Source: Megamonas sp. UBA1799
GTDB lineage: Bacteria > Bacillota > Negativicutes > Selenomonadales > Selenomonadaceae
Direction: 5' to 3'
NCBI GenBank assembly: GCA_002319815.1
Contig: DCFR01000066.1
Coordinates: 2,239 to 59,127 of the forward strand
DNA length: 56,889 nucleotides
The position numbers and the translations under genes were made by a program. The notes below the pieces were generated by a model that worked only from the letters and a program-made list of their open reading frames with translations, ran no database searches and was not told the DNA's origin. Below are positions 8,398-16,173 of this stretch, piece after piece. Each line of letters begins with the position of its first letter. The stretch's first letter is position 1.

Positions 8398-8955
8398 TTG
8401 GACGTGGCAATGTATGAACTATATCGGGAATTAAAGGCAAAAAATATTTTATTGACATACTGCGGCGCAATTGCGCAGGAAAGTATAGAAGGCATTGGCG
8501 ATACGGTGCGCAAGAGTCTTGCCGCTGAGGAAGCGGAGATGTCGACTTCGTTGACGGTGTTTTCCATCTTTATTGAACAAGTGCAAAATATCTTGAACTA
8601 TTCGGCGGAAAAACTGGTTGTCAATCAGGAACATGAGAATGAACTGCGCTTTGGCATTGTGGTCGTGGGTCGGGAAGAGTCGGGGAAATTTTTCGTTTGC
8701 TGCGGCAATAAGGTGTATCATAATGACGTTGCAGTCTTGACGCAGCGTCTTGAAGAGCTGAAGCGGCTGAACAAGGACGAGCTTAAAGTCCTCTACAAGC
8801 AGCAGCGGCGCAATTCAATGTCGCAGGAAGGGAAGAGCGCGGGACTGGGACTCATTGAGATGGCTCGCCGGGCTTCTGAACCTATTGAGTATTCTTTCGA
8901 GCTAGCGGAAGACGATTGGTATTTCTTTAGTATTAAAGTGATTGTGGGGAAATAG
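8398..8955 (+). CDS. siaB: SiaB-like kinase (SiaB family, DUF6272)
   Basis: This 185-residue cytoplasmic protein has a GHKL-like layout, with the motif EQVQNILNYS in the N-box position and a late glycine segment GKSAGLGLIEMARR. In Pseudomonas SiaB is a kinase that phosphorylates SiaC and opposes SiaA. The start is TTG 8398, placed 5 nt after GGGGAGAGGA; in-frame GTG 8404 or ATG 8410 are alternatives. It lies 22 nt after the phosphatase gene and 3 nt before the SiaC-like gene. The family assignment rests on sequence pattern plus this gene order. Confidence 0.75.
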   Translation: MDVAMYELYRELKAKNILLTYCGAIAQESIEGIGDTVRKSLAAEEAEMSTSLTVFSIFIEQVQNILNYSAEKLVVNQEHENELRFGIVVVGREESGKFFVCCGNKVYHNDVAVLTQRLEELKRLNKDELKVLYKQQRRNSMSQEGKSAGLGLIEMARRASEPIEYSFELAEDDWYFFSIKVIVGK

Positions 8956-8958
8956 ACG

Positions 8959-9336
8959 ATGGAAAATTTGGAAATTGCACGCACAAAATCGACGCCATAT
9001 GTTTTTTTTGATGCGGCGACCGGGCGGCTGCGTATTGAGGGAGAATCGTATCCCGAGAATGTAGTGAAGTTTTATGCACCGGTCCTGGAGTGGCTGCAGG
9101 CTTATTTTGCCAATGGCGCCGATCAGGCTAGTCTGTCATTTCAGATTGCCTATTTTAACAGCAGTACGTCCAAGGTTTTTATGACGATTTTTGATCTGCT
9201 GGATGCGCAGGCGGTGGCTGGGCATAAGGTAGAAGTGATCTGGGTTTGCGATCAGGATAATGATGTCGCGATTGAATGCGGGGAAGAATTTCAGGAAGAC
9301 GTCGAGGCGCTTCCGTTTAAAATTGATATTCGGTAA
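8959..9336 (+). CDS. siaC: SiaC-like partner-switch protein (DUF1987)
   Basis: This 125-residue acidic protein looks like the DUF1987/SiaC family, a SpoIIAA-like fold. The segment YFNSSTSKVF (65-74) holds a cluster of Ser/Thr residues where the family's phosphorylated residue lies. In Pseudomonas aeruginosa unphosphorylated SiaC binds and activates the cyclase SiaD, while SiaB phosphorylates it and SiaA removes the phosphate. The gene starts 3 nt after siaB, and its stop nearly coincides with the start region of the cyclase gene, so translation is coupled. Which residue is phosphorylated here is inference. Confidence 0.8.
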   Translation: MENLEIARTKSTPYVFFDAATGRLRIEGESYPENVVKFYAPVLEWLQAYFANGADQASLSFQIAYFNSSTSKVFMTIFDLLDAQAVAGHKVEVIWVCDQDNDVAIECGEEFQEDVEALPFKIDIR

Positions 9337-9347
9337 TGGAGATATTT

Positions 9348-10073
9348 ATGAAAAGCTTATATCGGGCCGAAGAACTGGTAGTGGAGCGCGCCGAGCGGTT
9401 GCTCAGCAAGGCGCCGGAAGGTTCTATGGAGGAATACAGGGTTCTTTGTGCAGAGTATAGAAAATTATTGCGGCAAACCAAGACGCTTGTCAGGGTGGCC
9501 GATCTTATGCAGTCGGAGCTGAAGGCGCTGTCAGAAGAGCTTGGCAAGGTCTCGCGAGTGGATGGTTTGACAGAGATTTATAACCGCCGTTATTTCCGGG
9601 AAATTTTTTTACAGGAATGGCAGCGGGCGGTAACCAAAAAGAAACGTATTTCGGTCTTGATGATCGATATTGATCATTTCAAAGAATATAATGATACGTA
9701 TGGGCATCTGGCGGGGGATGACTGCCTGAAGTCCGTCGCTGCTGCTTTTCAGCGGGCCGTTCGCCGGCCGCAGGATTGCGTGGCGCGCTTCGGCGGTGAA
9801 GAGTTTGTAGTTTTGCTGCCCAATAGCCGGGAGGAAACGGCGGTGCATATGGCGGAACGGTTGATTCAGAATATCGCGGATTTGTGTCAGTGTGAGCGGT
9901 CGCCGCTGTATAAGAAACGGGTGACGATTTCCGTGGGCGTAGCGTCGATGATTCCGGCGGCGGCCGATCAGCTCCATGCTTTTCTTGATGAAGCCGATCA
10001 AGCTTTGTATGAAGCAAAAGCGGCGGGCCGCAATTGTTTTCGCATTTATAGTCCGTCCAAAGTTGAAAATTGA
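9348..10073 (+). CDS. siaD: SiaD-like diguanylate cyclase (GGDEF domain)
   Basis: This 241-residue protein has an N-terminal helical region (about 1-65), the expected contact site for SiaC, then a GGDEF domain. Motifs seen are DGLTEIYNRRYF, DIDHFKEYNDTYGH and an active-site GGEEF at about residue 149. An RxxD inhibitory I-site (RPQD) sits five residues before it, so the enzyme should make c-di-GMP and be product-inhibited. There are no membrane segments. ATG 9348 has GGAG 6 nt upstream; ATG 9336 overlaps the previous stop as TAATG. Last gene of the Sia-like operon, closed by the hairpin at 10146-10192. Confidence 0.88.
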   Translation: MKSLYRAEELVVERAERLLSKAPEGSMEEYRVLCAEYRKLLRQTKTLVRVADLMQSELKALSEELGKVSRVDGLTEIYNRRYFREIFLQEWQRAVTKKKRISVLMIDIDHFKEYNDTYGHLAGDDCLKSVAAAFQRAVRRPQDCVARFGGEEFVVLLPNSREETAVHMAERLIQNIADLCQCERSPLYKKRVTISVGVASMIPAAADQLHAFLDEADQALYEAKAAGRNCFRIYSPSKVEN

Positions 10074-10145
10074 ATCTTTTTGGGGCTGCCGCAGGCAGTG
10101 GATGAGATTTTGTCGGCGGTTTTTAGTGTAATATTTGACAAAGAG

Positions 10146-10192
10146 AAAAATGTCGGAAGAAGCAAGAGCAAGTGCTTCTTCCGACATTTTTT
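10146..10192. terminator. Bidirectional intrinsic terminator
   Basis: A perfect 14-bp stem TGTCGGAAGAAGCA (10151-10164 with 10173-10186) and 8-nt loop is flanked by A5 on the left and T6 on the right. It works in both directions, for the cyclase operon from the left and the crotonase-family gene from the right. Confidence 0.92.
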
Positions 10193-10205
10193 CGATTATC
10201 TTGTA

Positions 10206-10982
10206 TTATTTTCCAGCGAATTGCGGGGCGCGCTTTTCATTGAAGGCACGGACCCCTTCCCGGAAATCTTCGGTTCCGAGCAGAGCTGAGGAAGCCAGCG
10301 ATTCGAAAGTCAGGCTGTCTTCCAGCGACGCCTGTGTGTTGTTGAGGGCTTTTTTGGCCATGGCAATGGCCAGCGGCGCTCCCTGGGCAATGCGGGCGGC
10401 AAATTCCCACACTTTGTCTTTTAGCTCTTCAGGCTTGTAAACGGCGTTGAGCAGATTTAACTGCAAAGCTTCCGCAGCAGAGACCGGGCGGGCGGTAAAC
10501 ATCAATTCTTTAGCTTTGGCCAGGCCAACGGTTTTGGCCAGATAATAAAAACCACCGCAGTCCGGAGACAGGCCGACGTTGACAAAACTCTGGATGAATC
10601 GCGCCGATTCGGCGGCAAAAGCAAGATCGCAGGCAATGGCAAGGTTAAAGCCGGCTCCGGCAGCGACGCCATTGACCATGGCAATCACCGGTTTCGGCAG
10701 GTCGTGGATAAGTTGTACGATGGCGCCGACTTTGGCGATGAAGCGCCGTCTTTCTTCTGTTGTATGCAGCGCATCCAGCGACCCGAGATCGCCTCCGGCA
10801 GAGAAAGCGCGGCCGGCGCCCGTGATAATGATGCAGCGGATGTCGTCATCCGCACCGGCTTCTTGCAGACGGGCAATGCATTGTTCCACAAGGTCGGCGC
10901 TCATCGCGTTGAGCGCCTGCGGACGGTTCATCGTAAGCAGGGCAATATGGTCCTGAGTTTCATAGAGGATAGCTTCTGACAT
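10206..10982 (-). CDS. Enoyl-CoA hydratase/isomerase family protein
   Basis: A crotonase-fold protein of 258 residues with the oxyanion-hole segments AFSAGGDL and GVAAGAGFNLA. The first catalytic Glu of true hydratases is replaced in FIQSFVNVGLSPDCGG, while an Asp stands in the second acidic position. That pattern is seen in isomerase-type members such as PaaG rather than in classical enoyl-CoA hydratase. The substrate is unknown. The start at 10982 is chosen because AAGGA lies 8 nt upstream; the frame extends 16 codons further without a good site. It stands alone between a shared terminator and the divergent transporter operon. Confidence 0.82.
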   Translation of the reverse strand: MSEAILYETQDHIALLTMNRPQALNAMSADLVEQCIARLQEAGADDDIRCIIITGAGRAFSAGGDLGSLDALHTTEERRRFIAKVGAIVQLIHDLPKPVIAMVNGVAAGAGFNLAIACDLAFAAESARFIQSFVNVGLSPDCGGFYYLAKTVGLAKAKELMFTARPVSAAEALQLNLLNAVYKPEELKDKVWEFAARIAQGAPLAIAMAKKALNNTQASLEDSLTFESLASSALLGTEDFREGVRAFNEKRAPQFAGK

Positions 10983-11146
10983 GGGTATCATCCTTTCCTT
11001 TATTGGTTTTTCCATTCCATCGTACCGCAATTTACTTTATGGGGCAAGACAGTGACAGATAAATGATTTGGATTAAATACGCTGAAATAATATTATTTCA
11101 GATAGGTAAAAGTTCATTTTTTATGACAAATATAGATTTTTTTGTA

Positions 11147-11175
11147 TTGTTCTGTCGATATTGAGGCCGTATAAT
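11147..11175 (+). promoter_or_regulatory. Promoter for the binding-protein/ABC operon
   Basis: TTGTTC (11147-11152), a 17-nt spacer and a perfect TATAAT (11170-11175) lie about 45 nt before the start codon at 11220. Confidence 0.6.
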
Positions 11176-11219
11176 TAAAGAAAGTACAAATTATGAATTG
11201 TCTGAAAGGGGAAGTTGGT

Positions 11220-12266
11220 ATGAAATTGAAAAAAATGGCTGCGCTGCTTTTAGCAGGAGCGGCTATGCTGGGGACGCTGGGCTGCGGAGGTAGCGGCGAT
11301 AAGCCGGCTGCGGCTGATAACAAGCAGTCGCTAAAAGGGAAAGAGCTCGTTATGTATGTGTCGTTTCATGAGGACACGGCGAAGGATCTGGCCCGCTTGT
11401 TCAAAGAAGAAACGGGTTGTGAAGTCAAGTTTATCCGTTTGCCGACCGGTGAGGCAATGGCGCGGCTGATGGCAGAAAAGGATGCGCCCAAGGCGGATAT
11501 CTGGCTGGGCGGAACGGCAGATGCGCATGAGCTGGCTAAGGCGCAAGGCATTACGGAAAAATATGTCTCGCCGAATGATAGTATGGTTCCGGAACAGTAT
11601 CGGGACAAAGATGGTTATTGGAAAGGCGTTTATCTGGAAACGTTGTCCATTGGCGTCAATGTAGCTCGTTTTGAAAAGGAGTTTGCGCCGAAAGGAATCG
11701 CGATGCCGACGAAGCTCGAAGATCTTTTGAATCCTGCTTTTAAAGGCGAAATCATTATGCCGGACCCGGCAAAATCAGGCACGGGCTATACATTCCTGAG
11801 TTCTGTTCTCCAGAGTATGGGCGACGAGCAAGGCTGGAAATTCTTGAAGGAACTCAAGGGCAACGTAGCGCAGCTGACGCCGTCCGGTTTCACGCCGGCA
11901 CAAAAAGTAGGGGCGGGCGAATTCTTGATCACCGTCAACTTCTTATCGGATCAAACGCTGATCAATAACAAAGGCCAGAAATTGAACCGGACGGTTTATC
12001 CGGATGCCGGTTGGAGCATGTGTGCGGTTTCCAAGCTGAAGACGACGGCGCATGATGATGCGGCGAAGGCGTTTATCGACTTTATGATGACAAAAGAAGC
12101 GGGTGATTCGATGGCAAAAACGGCCAATGGTATTGCCTGCAACCCGCAGTCAACCGTACCGCAGGGCAGTAAGCCGCTGAATGAACTGCCGCTTTTTGCC
12201 AAGTATGATTTTGCTAAGGCCGGCGAGGTCAAGACGGCACTTTGTGAGAAGTTTGCCGCTCTGTAA
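11220..12266 (+). CDS. ABC transporter substrate-binding lipoprotein (AfuA/FbpA-like)
   Basis: A 348-residue periplasmic binding protein of the family-1 type used by Fe3+, sugar-phosphate and phosphonate importers. The N-terminus is a lipoprotein signal ending in a lipobox LGC. ATG 11220 is preferred because AAAGGGG lies about 8 nt upstream; the ATG at 11193 has none. The mature part shows the fold's markers, such as ADIWLGGTADAHELA and DPAKSGTGYTFL. The G-T-G-Y pattern resembles the AfuA/PgtC/phosphonate branch as much as iron-binding proteins, and no clear Tyr-Tyr iron signature is visible. The ligand is therefore open. A strong hairpin separates it from the permease gene. Confidence 0.82.
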   Translation: MKLKKMAALLLAGAAMLGTLGCGGSGDKPAAADNKQSLKGKELVMYVSFHEDTAKDLARLFKEETGCEVKFIRLPTGEAMARLMAEKDAPKADIWLGGTADAHELAKAQGITEKYVSPNDSMVPEQYRDKDGYWKGVYLETLSIGVNVARFEKEFAPKGIAMPTKLEDLLNPAFKGEIIMPDPAKSGTGYTFLSSVLQSMGDEQGWKFLKELKGNVAQLTPSGFTPAQKVGAGEFLITVNFLSDQTLINNKGQKLNRTVYPDAGWSMCAVSKLKTTAHDDAAKAFIDFMMTKEAGDSMAKTANGIACNPQSTVPQGSKPLNELPLFAKYDFAKAGEVKTALCEKFAAL

Positions 12267-12291
12267 ACGGCCGGTTTATCGAAGAATGGTT

Positions 12292-12335
12292 ATGGGGGCT
12301 TTCGGGGCTGCGGCCGCAGAAAGCCCCCATTTTTT
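12292..12335 (+). terminator. Strong hairpin between binding protein and permease (terminator/attenuator)
   Basis: A perfect 12-bp stem ATGGGGGCTTTC (12292-12303) pairs with 12319-12330, with a GC-rich loop and T6 (12330-12335). Partial read-through here would give more binding protein than permease, as in many ABC operons. It may also protect the 3' end of the first message. Confidence 0.85.
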
Positions 12336-12353
12336 GGGAAATGGGGGATGGTT

Positions 12354-14015
12354 ATGCAGGAAGGGACTGTCGGTCGTGAGCAAAGCGGCTGGGCTTTCGA
12401 ATTACGAACCCTGCGGCGGGAACCGCAGCTGCTTTTAGCGATTGTGCTGGTGTTTGCTCTGTTTGGGGTGTTTATTATTTATCCGTTTGTCAAACTGCTG
12501 CTGGTTCCAAGCGCAGCGGATTGGCAGCATGCAGTTACCGGACGAATTTTTATTGAAGCTTTTGAGCATACAATTTTTTCATCGCTGCTGGCGACGACGA
12601 TGGCGATGATTTTAGGATTTATTTACGCGTATGCAATGAACTATACGGATATTCCGGGCAAACGGTTTTTTCAAATCGTGGCGCTGTTGCCGACGATGGC
12701 GCCTTCGATTGTTTCTGGCCTGGCGTTTATTATGCTGTTCGGCCGGCGGGGATTTATCACGTATCATTGGCTGGGACTGCATACGGATTTGTATGGTTGG
12801 TTCGGACTTTGGGTGGTGCAGACCATTGCTTTTTTTCCTTTGGCATATATAACGATTTCCGGTGTGTTGAAGTCTATTAGTCCAAATTTGGAACTGGCGG
12901 CGCAAAATCTTGGGGCCCGTGGTTTTTATCTATTCCGGACCGTGACGCTGCGGCTGGCGACTCCGGGGCTGGCCAGCGCCTTTTTGCTGGTCGGCATCAA
13001 CAGTCTGGCCGATTTCGGCAATCCGATGCTGGTTGGGGCGAACTATCATGTGCTGGCGACAGAAGCCTATGCGCAGGTAGTCGGGGCCTGGGACCTGCCG
13101 ATGGGCGCGACTTTGAGTGTATTCCTGGTAATTCCTACGCTGCTGGTGTTTTTTGTCCAGCGGTATTATCTGGAAAAACATTCTTATGTCACGGTTACGG
13201 GTAAGCCGGTAGCCGGTATGCAGCGGGTGACGGTCAGTCCGTTGGTGCGTTGGCTGCTCTTTGCTTTTTGTGTGCTGATTTGCGCCGTTATTCTTTTGAT
13301 TATCGGCATTGTCTGCTTGTTCGCATTTACGCGGACATTTGGTTATGACTATACGTTTACTATGGAATATTTTATTGAAGGCGTGCTGCAATCGGCATCG
13401 ATGAAGAACAGCTGGATTGCTTCGATTTGTACGGCGGCGATCACGACGATTCTTGGTATTGCGCTGGCTTTTTTGACTTTGCGGCGTCGCTTTCCGGGCC
13501 GTACGGTTATGGACTTTCTGGCGATGCTGCCGGTATCGCTGCCCGGCACTTTTATTGGTCTGGCGCTGATCATGGCCTTCAATCAGGGACCGCTGGCTCT
13601 TACCGGCACACTGGCAATCATCATTATCGGCATGACGCTTCGGCAGCTGCCGGTAGGGTATCGTCAGGCAGTAGCCGGGCTGTCTCAGATTGAAAAATCG
13701 ATGGAGCAGGCATCGACGAATTTGGGCGCCAATAGTTTTGTGACCTTTTATAAAGTGATTGTCCCGATGCTAAAAAATGCACTCTCAATTAGTCTGGTGT
13801 ATTCTTTTATGAAATCAATGAACACACTGAGTACGGTAATCTTTCTGATCTCACCAGAATGGAACCTGGCTTCAATTAATATTATGAGTCTGGCCGATCA
13901 GGGATTTTTAGCCGTGGCAAGTGCGACCGCGGTTGGCATGATGCTGACAATTTTTGTTACGTTTGGTCTGGCCAAGTTGTTTTTGCGGGATCAAATTAAT
14001 ATTTTTGATTTATAG
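12354..14015 (+). CDS. ABC transporter permease, fused double-domain (AfuB/FbpB-like)
   Basis: A protein of about 553 residues with roughly twelve membrane helices in two homologous halves. Each half has a binding-protein-dependent transport permease domain with an EAA loop: LELAAQNLGARGFYLFRTV in the first and MEQASTNLGANSFVTF in the second. Two such domains in one chain mean it alone forms the membrane channel, as in FbpB, AfuB and related systems. ATG 12354 has GGGGG 6 nt upstream; ATG 12348 is directly abutted by that G-run. The ATPase gene follows after 11 nt. Confidence 0.9.
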   Translation: MQEGTVGREQSGWAFELRTLRREPQLLLAIVLVFALFGVFIIYPFVKLLLVPSAADWQHAVTGRIFIEAFEHTIFSSLLATTMAMILGFIYAYAMNYTDIPGKRFFQIVALLPTMAPSIVSGLAFIMLFGRRGFITYHWLGLHTDLYGWFGLWVVQTIAFFPLAYITISGVLKSISPNLELAAQNLGARGFYLFRTVTLRLATPGLASAFLLVGINSLADFGNPMLVGANYHVLATEAYAQVVGAWDLPMGATLSVFLVIPTLLVFFVQRYYLEKHSYVTVTGKPVAGMQRVTVSPLVRWLLFAFCVLICAVILLIIGIVCLFAFTRTFGYDYTFTMEYFIEGVLQSASMKNSWIASICTAAITTILGIALAFLTLRRRFPGRTVMDFLAMLPVSLPGTFIGLALIMAFNQGPLALTGTLAIIIIGMTLRQLPVGYRQAVAGLSQIEKSMEQASTNLGANSFVTFYKVIVPMLKNALSISLVYSFMKSMNTLSTVIFLISPEWNLASINIMSLADQGFLAVASATAVGMMLTIFVTFGLAKLFLRDQINIFDL

Positions 14016-14026
14016 GAGGCGGCAGA

Positions 14027-15091
14027 ATGGCAGATATAGTGATGGAGCTTCGGCATATACAGAAGTTTTTTGGCAGCAGCCAGGTGATTCACGATGTAAG
14101 TTTTCAGGTTAAAAAAGGTGATTTTGTAACGCTTTTGGGCCCGTCCGGCTGTGGAAAGACGACAATTTTGCGCATGATTGCCGGATTTTATGAGCCGGAC
14201 AGCGGCGAAATTGAACTGGCCGGTCGGCGGATTGAACGGGTGGCGCCGTATGACCGGAATACAGCTATGGTATTTCAGGAGTATGCGCTGTTTCCACATA
14301 TGAATGTATTTGAGAATGTAGCCTATGGATTGCGGGTACGGCATGAAGGCTCGGATTCGGTGAAAAAAAAGGTTGGCGAAGCATTGGCGCTTATGCAGTT
14401 GAATGGGCTGGAGAGCCGGTATCCCAATCAGATGTCCGGCGGGCAACAGCAGCGGGTGGCCGTCGCAAGGGCGCTGGTGATGAATCCTGACGTATTGCTG
14501 CTCGATGAGCCGTTGTCCAATCTCGATGCAAAACTGCGGGAATCGGTGCGGGTTGAACTGCGGGCCATTCAGCAGCAGATGGGACTGACGACAATTTATG
14601 TGACGCATGATCAGCAGGAAGCGCTGTCGATGTCGGATTCCATTATTGTCATGAAACAAGGCGTGCTGCATCAGCAAGGGCGGCCAGAAGAAATTTATTT
14701 TGCGCCGAAGACGCCGTTTGTAGCGGATTTTATCGGTACAACAAATTTGCTGCCGATTGAAGGCAACGGCAGCTGTCAGGTTGTTTACGGATCGGATCCT
14801 CTGCTGGCAGATACGATTTGTTCCGTCGGAACCGGGGTCCTGAGCGTGCGGCCGGAGTCTGTTCGATTGAGCCGTACGGCGGACGCGGCAGATCGCGTCA
14901 ATGTGTTGACGGCACGGGTGACGCACAGCATGTTTCTGGGTGAAAAACGGCGGTATTTTTTACAGGATCGTCAGGGCAGGGAATGGCTGGCTGATCTTTA
15001 TGATCCGGGGATTGCTATATTTAACGGCGATGTGTATATGCAGTTTGCGGCGGATCGATCGCATGCGATTGTCGGACAGGAGCCGGGATAA
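14027..15091 (+). CDS. ABC transporter ATPase (AfuC/FbpC/PotA-like)
   Basis: A 354-residue importer ATPase: Walker A GPSGCGKTT, Q-loop FQEYALFPH, signature MSGGQQQR, Walker B VLLLDEPLSNLD, H-loop THDQQEA. A C-terminal TOBE-like regulatory region covers about 240-354. It would energise the double permease encoded just upstream. AGGAGG lies before the ATG. A stem AAAGGGGGC/GCTCCCTTT (15096-15104 with 15124-15132) after the gene may stabilise or limit the transcript before the second binding-protein gene. Confidence 0.9.
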   Translation: MADIVMELRHIQKFFGSSQVIHDVSFQVKKGDFVTLLGPSGCGKTTILRMIAGFYEPDSGEIELAGRRIERVAPYDRNTAMVFQEYALFPHMNVFENVAYGLRVRHEGSDSVKKKVGEALALMQLNGLESRYPNQMSGGQQQRVAVARALVMNPDVLLLDEPLSNLDAKLRESVRVELRAIQQQMGLTTIYVTHDQQEALSMSDSIIVMKQGVLHQQGRPEEIYFAPKTPFVADFIGTTNLLPIEGNGSCQVVYGSDPLLADTICSVGTGVLSVRPESVRLSRTADAADRVNVLTARVTHSMFLGEKRRYFLQDRQGREWLADLYDPGIAIFNGDVYMQFAADRSHAIVGQEPG

Positions 15092-15095
15092 AAAC

Positions 15096-15132
15096 AAAGG
15101 GGGCAGGCGGGGTTCACTCGTCGGCTCCCTTT
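15096..15132 (+). terminator. Stem-loop between ATPase and second binding-protein genes
   Basis: The 9-bp stem 15096-15104 with 15124-15132 has one G-T pair and a 19-nt loop. No real T-tract follows, so it is more likely a processing or stabilising structure or a weak attenuator than a full terminator. Confidence 0.4.
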
Positions 15133-15162
15133 ATGCTATACTGTGAAAAGGAGGGGAAGGGC

Positions 15163-16173
15163 ATGCGGAAAAGCAAATGGTGTATCTGGGTTTGCCTGTT
15201 TGCCTTTGCAGGCATTTTAGCCGGCTGCGGCGCTGCTCGGGAAGCCGACGATGTTGCTGCGGAGCCCCGGCTGGTGGTTTATTGTGCCCTGACATCGCCG
15301 TTTATTGAGTCGATGATCAATGAATTCGAGAAGCAGACCGGGGTGCGGGTGGACTTGCTGCCCGGCGATGCGGTTGCGTACCGGTCGGAACGGGAAACAG
15401 CCGATGTGTTTTTCGGGATCCCGGTGCCAATGGCAGATGCACACCTGGATGATTTTCGGGGGTATCGCTCGATTAATGAATATCATATTCGTCCGGATTT
15501 TCGTCAGCCGGCCGGTCGAATCACTTGCTTTGCCAGAAGCCTGAATGTTATTTTGGTCAACACGAATCTGTTGGGTGAGCGGCGTCTGCGTGGTTACCAT
15601 GATTTGCTGGCGCCGGAGCTAAATGGGCAGGTGGTTTTCTCTGATCCGGTGCATTCGGCTGCCGGCTATCGTCATTTCGTTAATATGCTGGCCGATATGG
15701 GCGGCGACACGCCGGCAGGCTGGGACTTCGTGCGCCGTTTCTGTCGTCAGGCGGCAACGGCGGCGTCGGCGACGGAGGCAGCGGAGGCGGTGGCAAAAGG
15801 CCGTTATACGGCGGCGCTGACGTCGGAGAATGCGGCGCTGACACAAGTACTGGCCGGCGCTCCGGTGCGGGTCGTATACATGCAGGAGGGCGTACAGAGT
15901 TATCTGCATGGGGTAAGTATTGCTGCTGGGACCAAAAACCGGTTGGATGCAGAAAAATTTGTTGATTTTGTTACGAGCAAGGGAACGCAATTTGTGCTGA
16001 TGCGGCAGCTGTATTATCGCCCGGTGCGGGATGATGTTTTGACGATCCGGCCTTTGCTGCCGGCGGCAGAGCTGCCGGTTGCGGTGGAAATGGCTGATTT
16101 TTCCTGGCAGCAGCGTGAGGATTATCTGGCTAAGTTTGTCGCCGGAATGAAAGCGAATGGGATAAAACCATGA
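15163..16173 (+). CDS. Second substrate-binding lipoprotein, coupled to the histidine kinase
   Basis: A 336-residue binding-protein-like lipoprotein with a signal ending in the lipobox LAGC. The mature region has the same family layout as the transporter's binding protein (RLVVYCALTS start, FSDPVHSAAGYRHF at the hinge) but a clearly different sequence. ATG 15163 is preceded by a strong AAGGAGGGGAAGGG; ATG 15133 lacks such a site. Its stop overlaps the kinase start (ATGA at 16170), so the two are translationally coupled. By analogy with PgtC/PgtB, it may present ligand to the kinase rather than to the permease. This role is inference. Confidence 0.8.
   Translation: MRKSKWCIWVCLFAFAGILAGCGAAREADDVAAEPRLVVYCALTSPFIESMINEFEKQTGVRVDLLPGDAVAYRSERETADVFFGIPVPMADAHLDDFRGYRSINEYHIRPDFRQPAGRITCFARSLNVILVNTNLLGERRLRGYHDLLAPELNGQVVFSDPVHSAAGYRHFVNMLADMGGDTPAGWDFVRRFCRQAATAASATEAAEAVAKGRYTAALTSENAALTQVLAGAPVRVVYMQEGVQSYLHGVSIAAGTKNRLDAEKFVDFVTSKGTQFVLMRQLYYRPVRDDVLTIRPLLPAAELPVAVEMADFSWQQREDYLAKFVAGMKANGIKP

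Noticed and set aside
13991..14926. A 311-residue antisense frame over the ATPase gene
   Set aside because: It mirrors the GC-rich codon pattern of the real ABC ATPase on the other strand. The product is Arg/His-rich with no domain, and there is no ribosome site.
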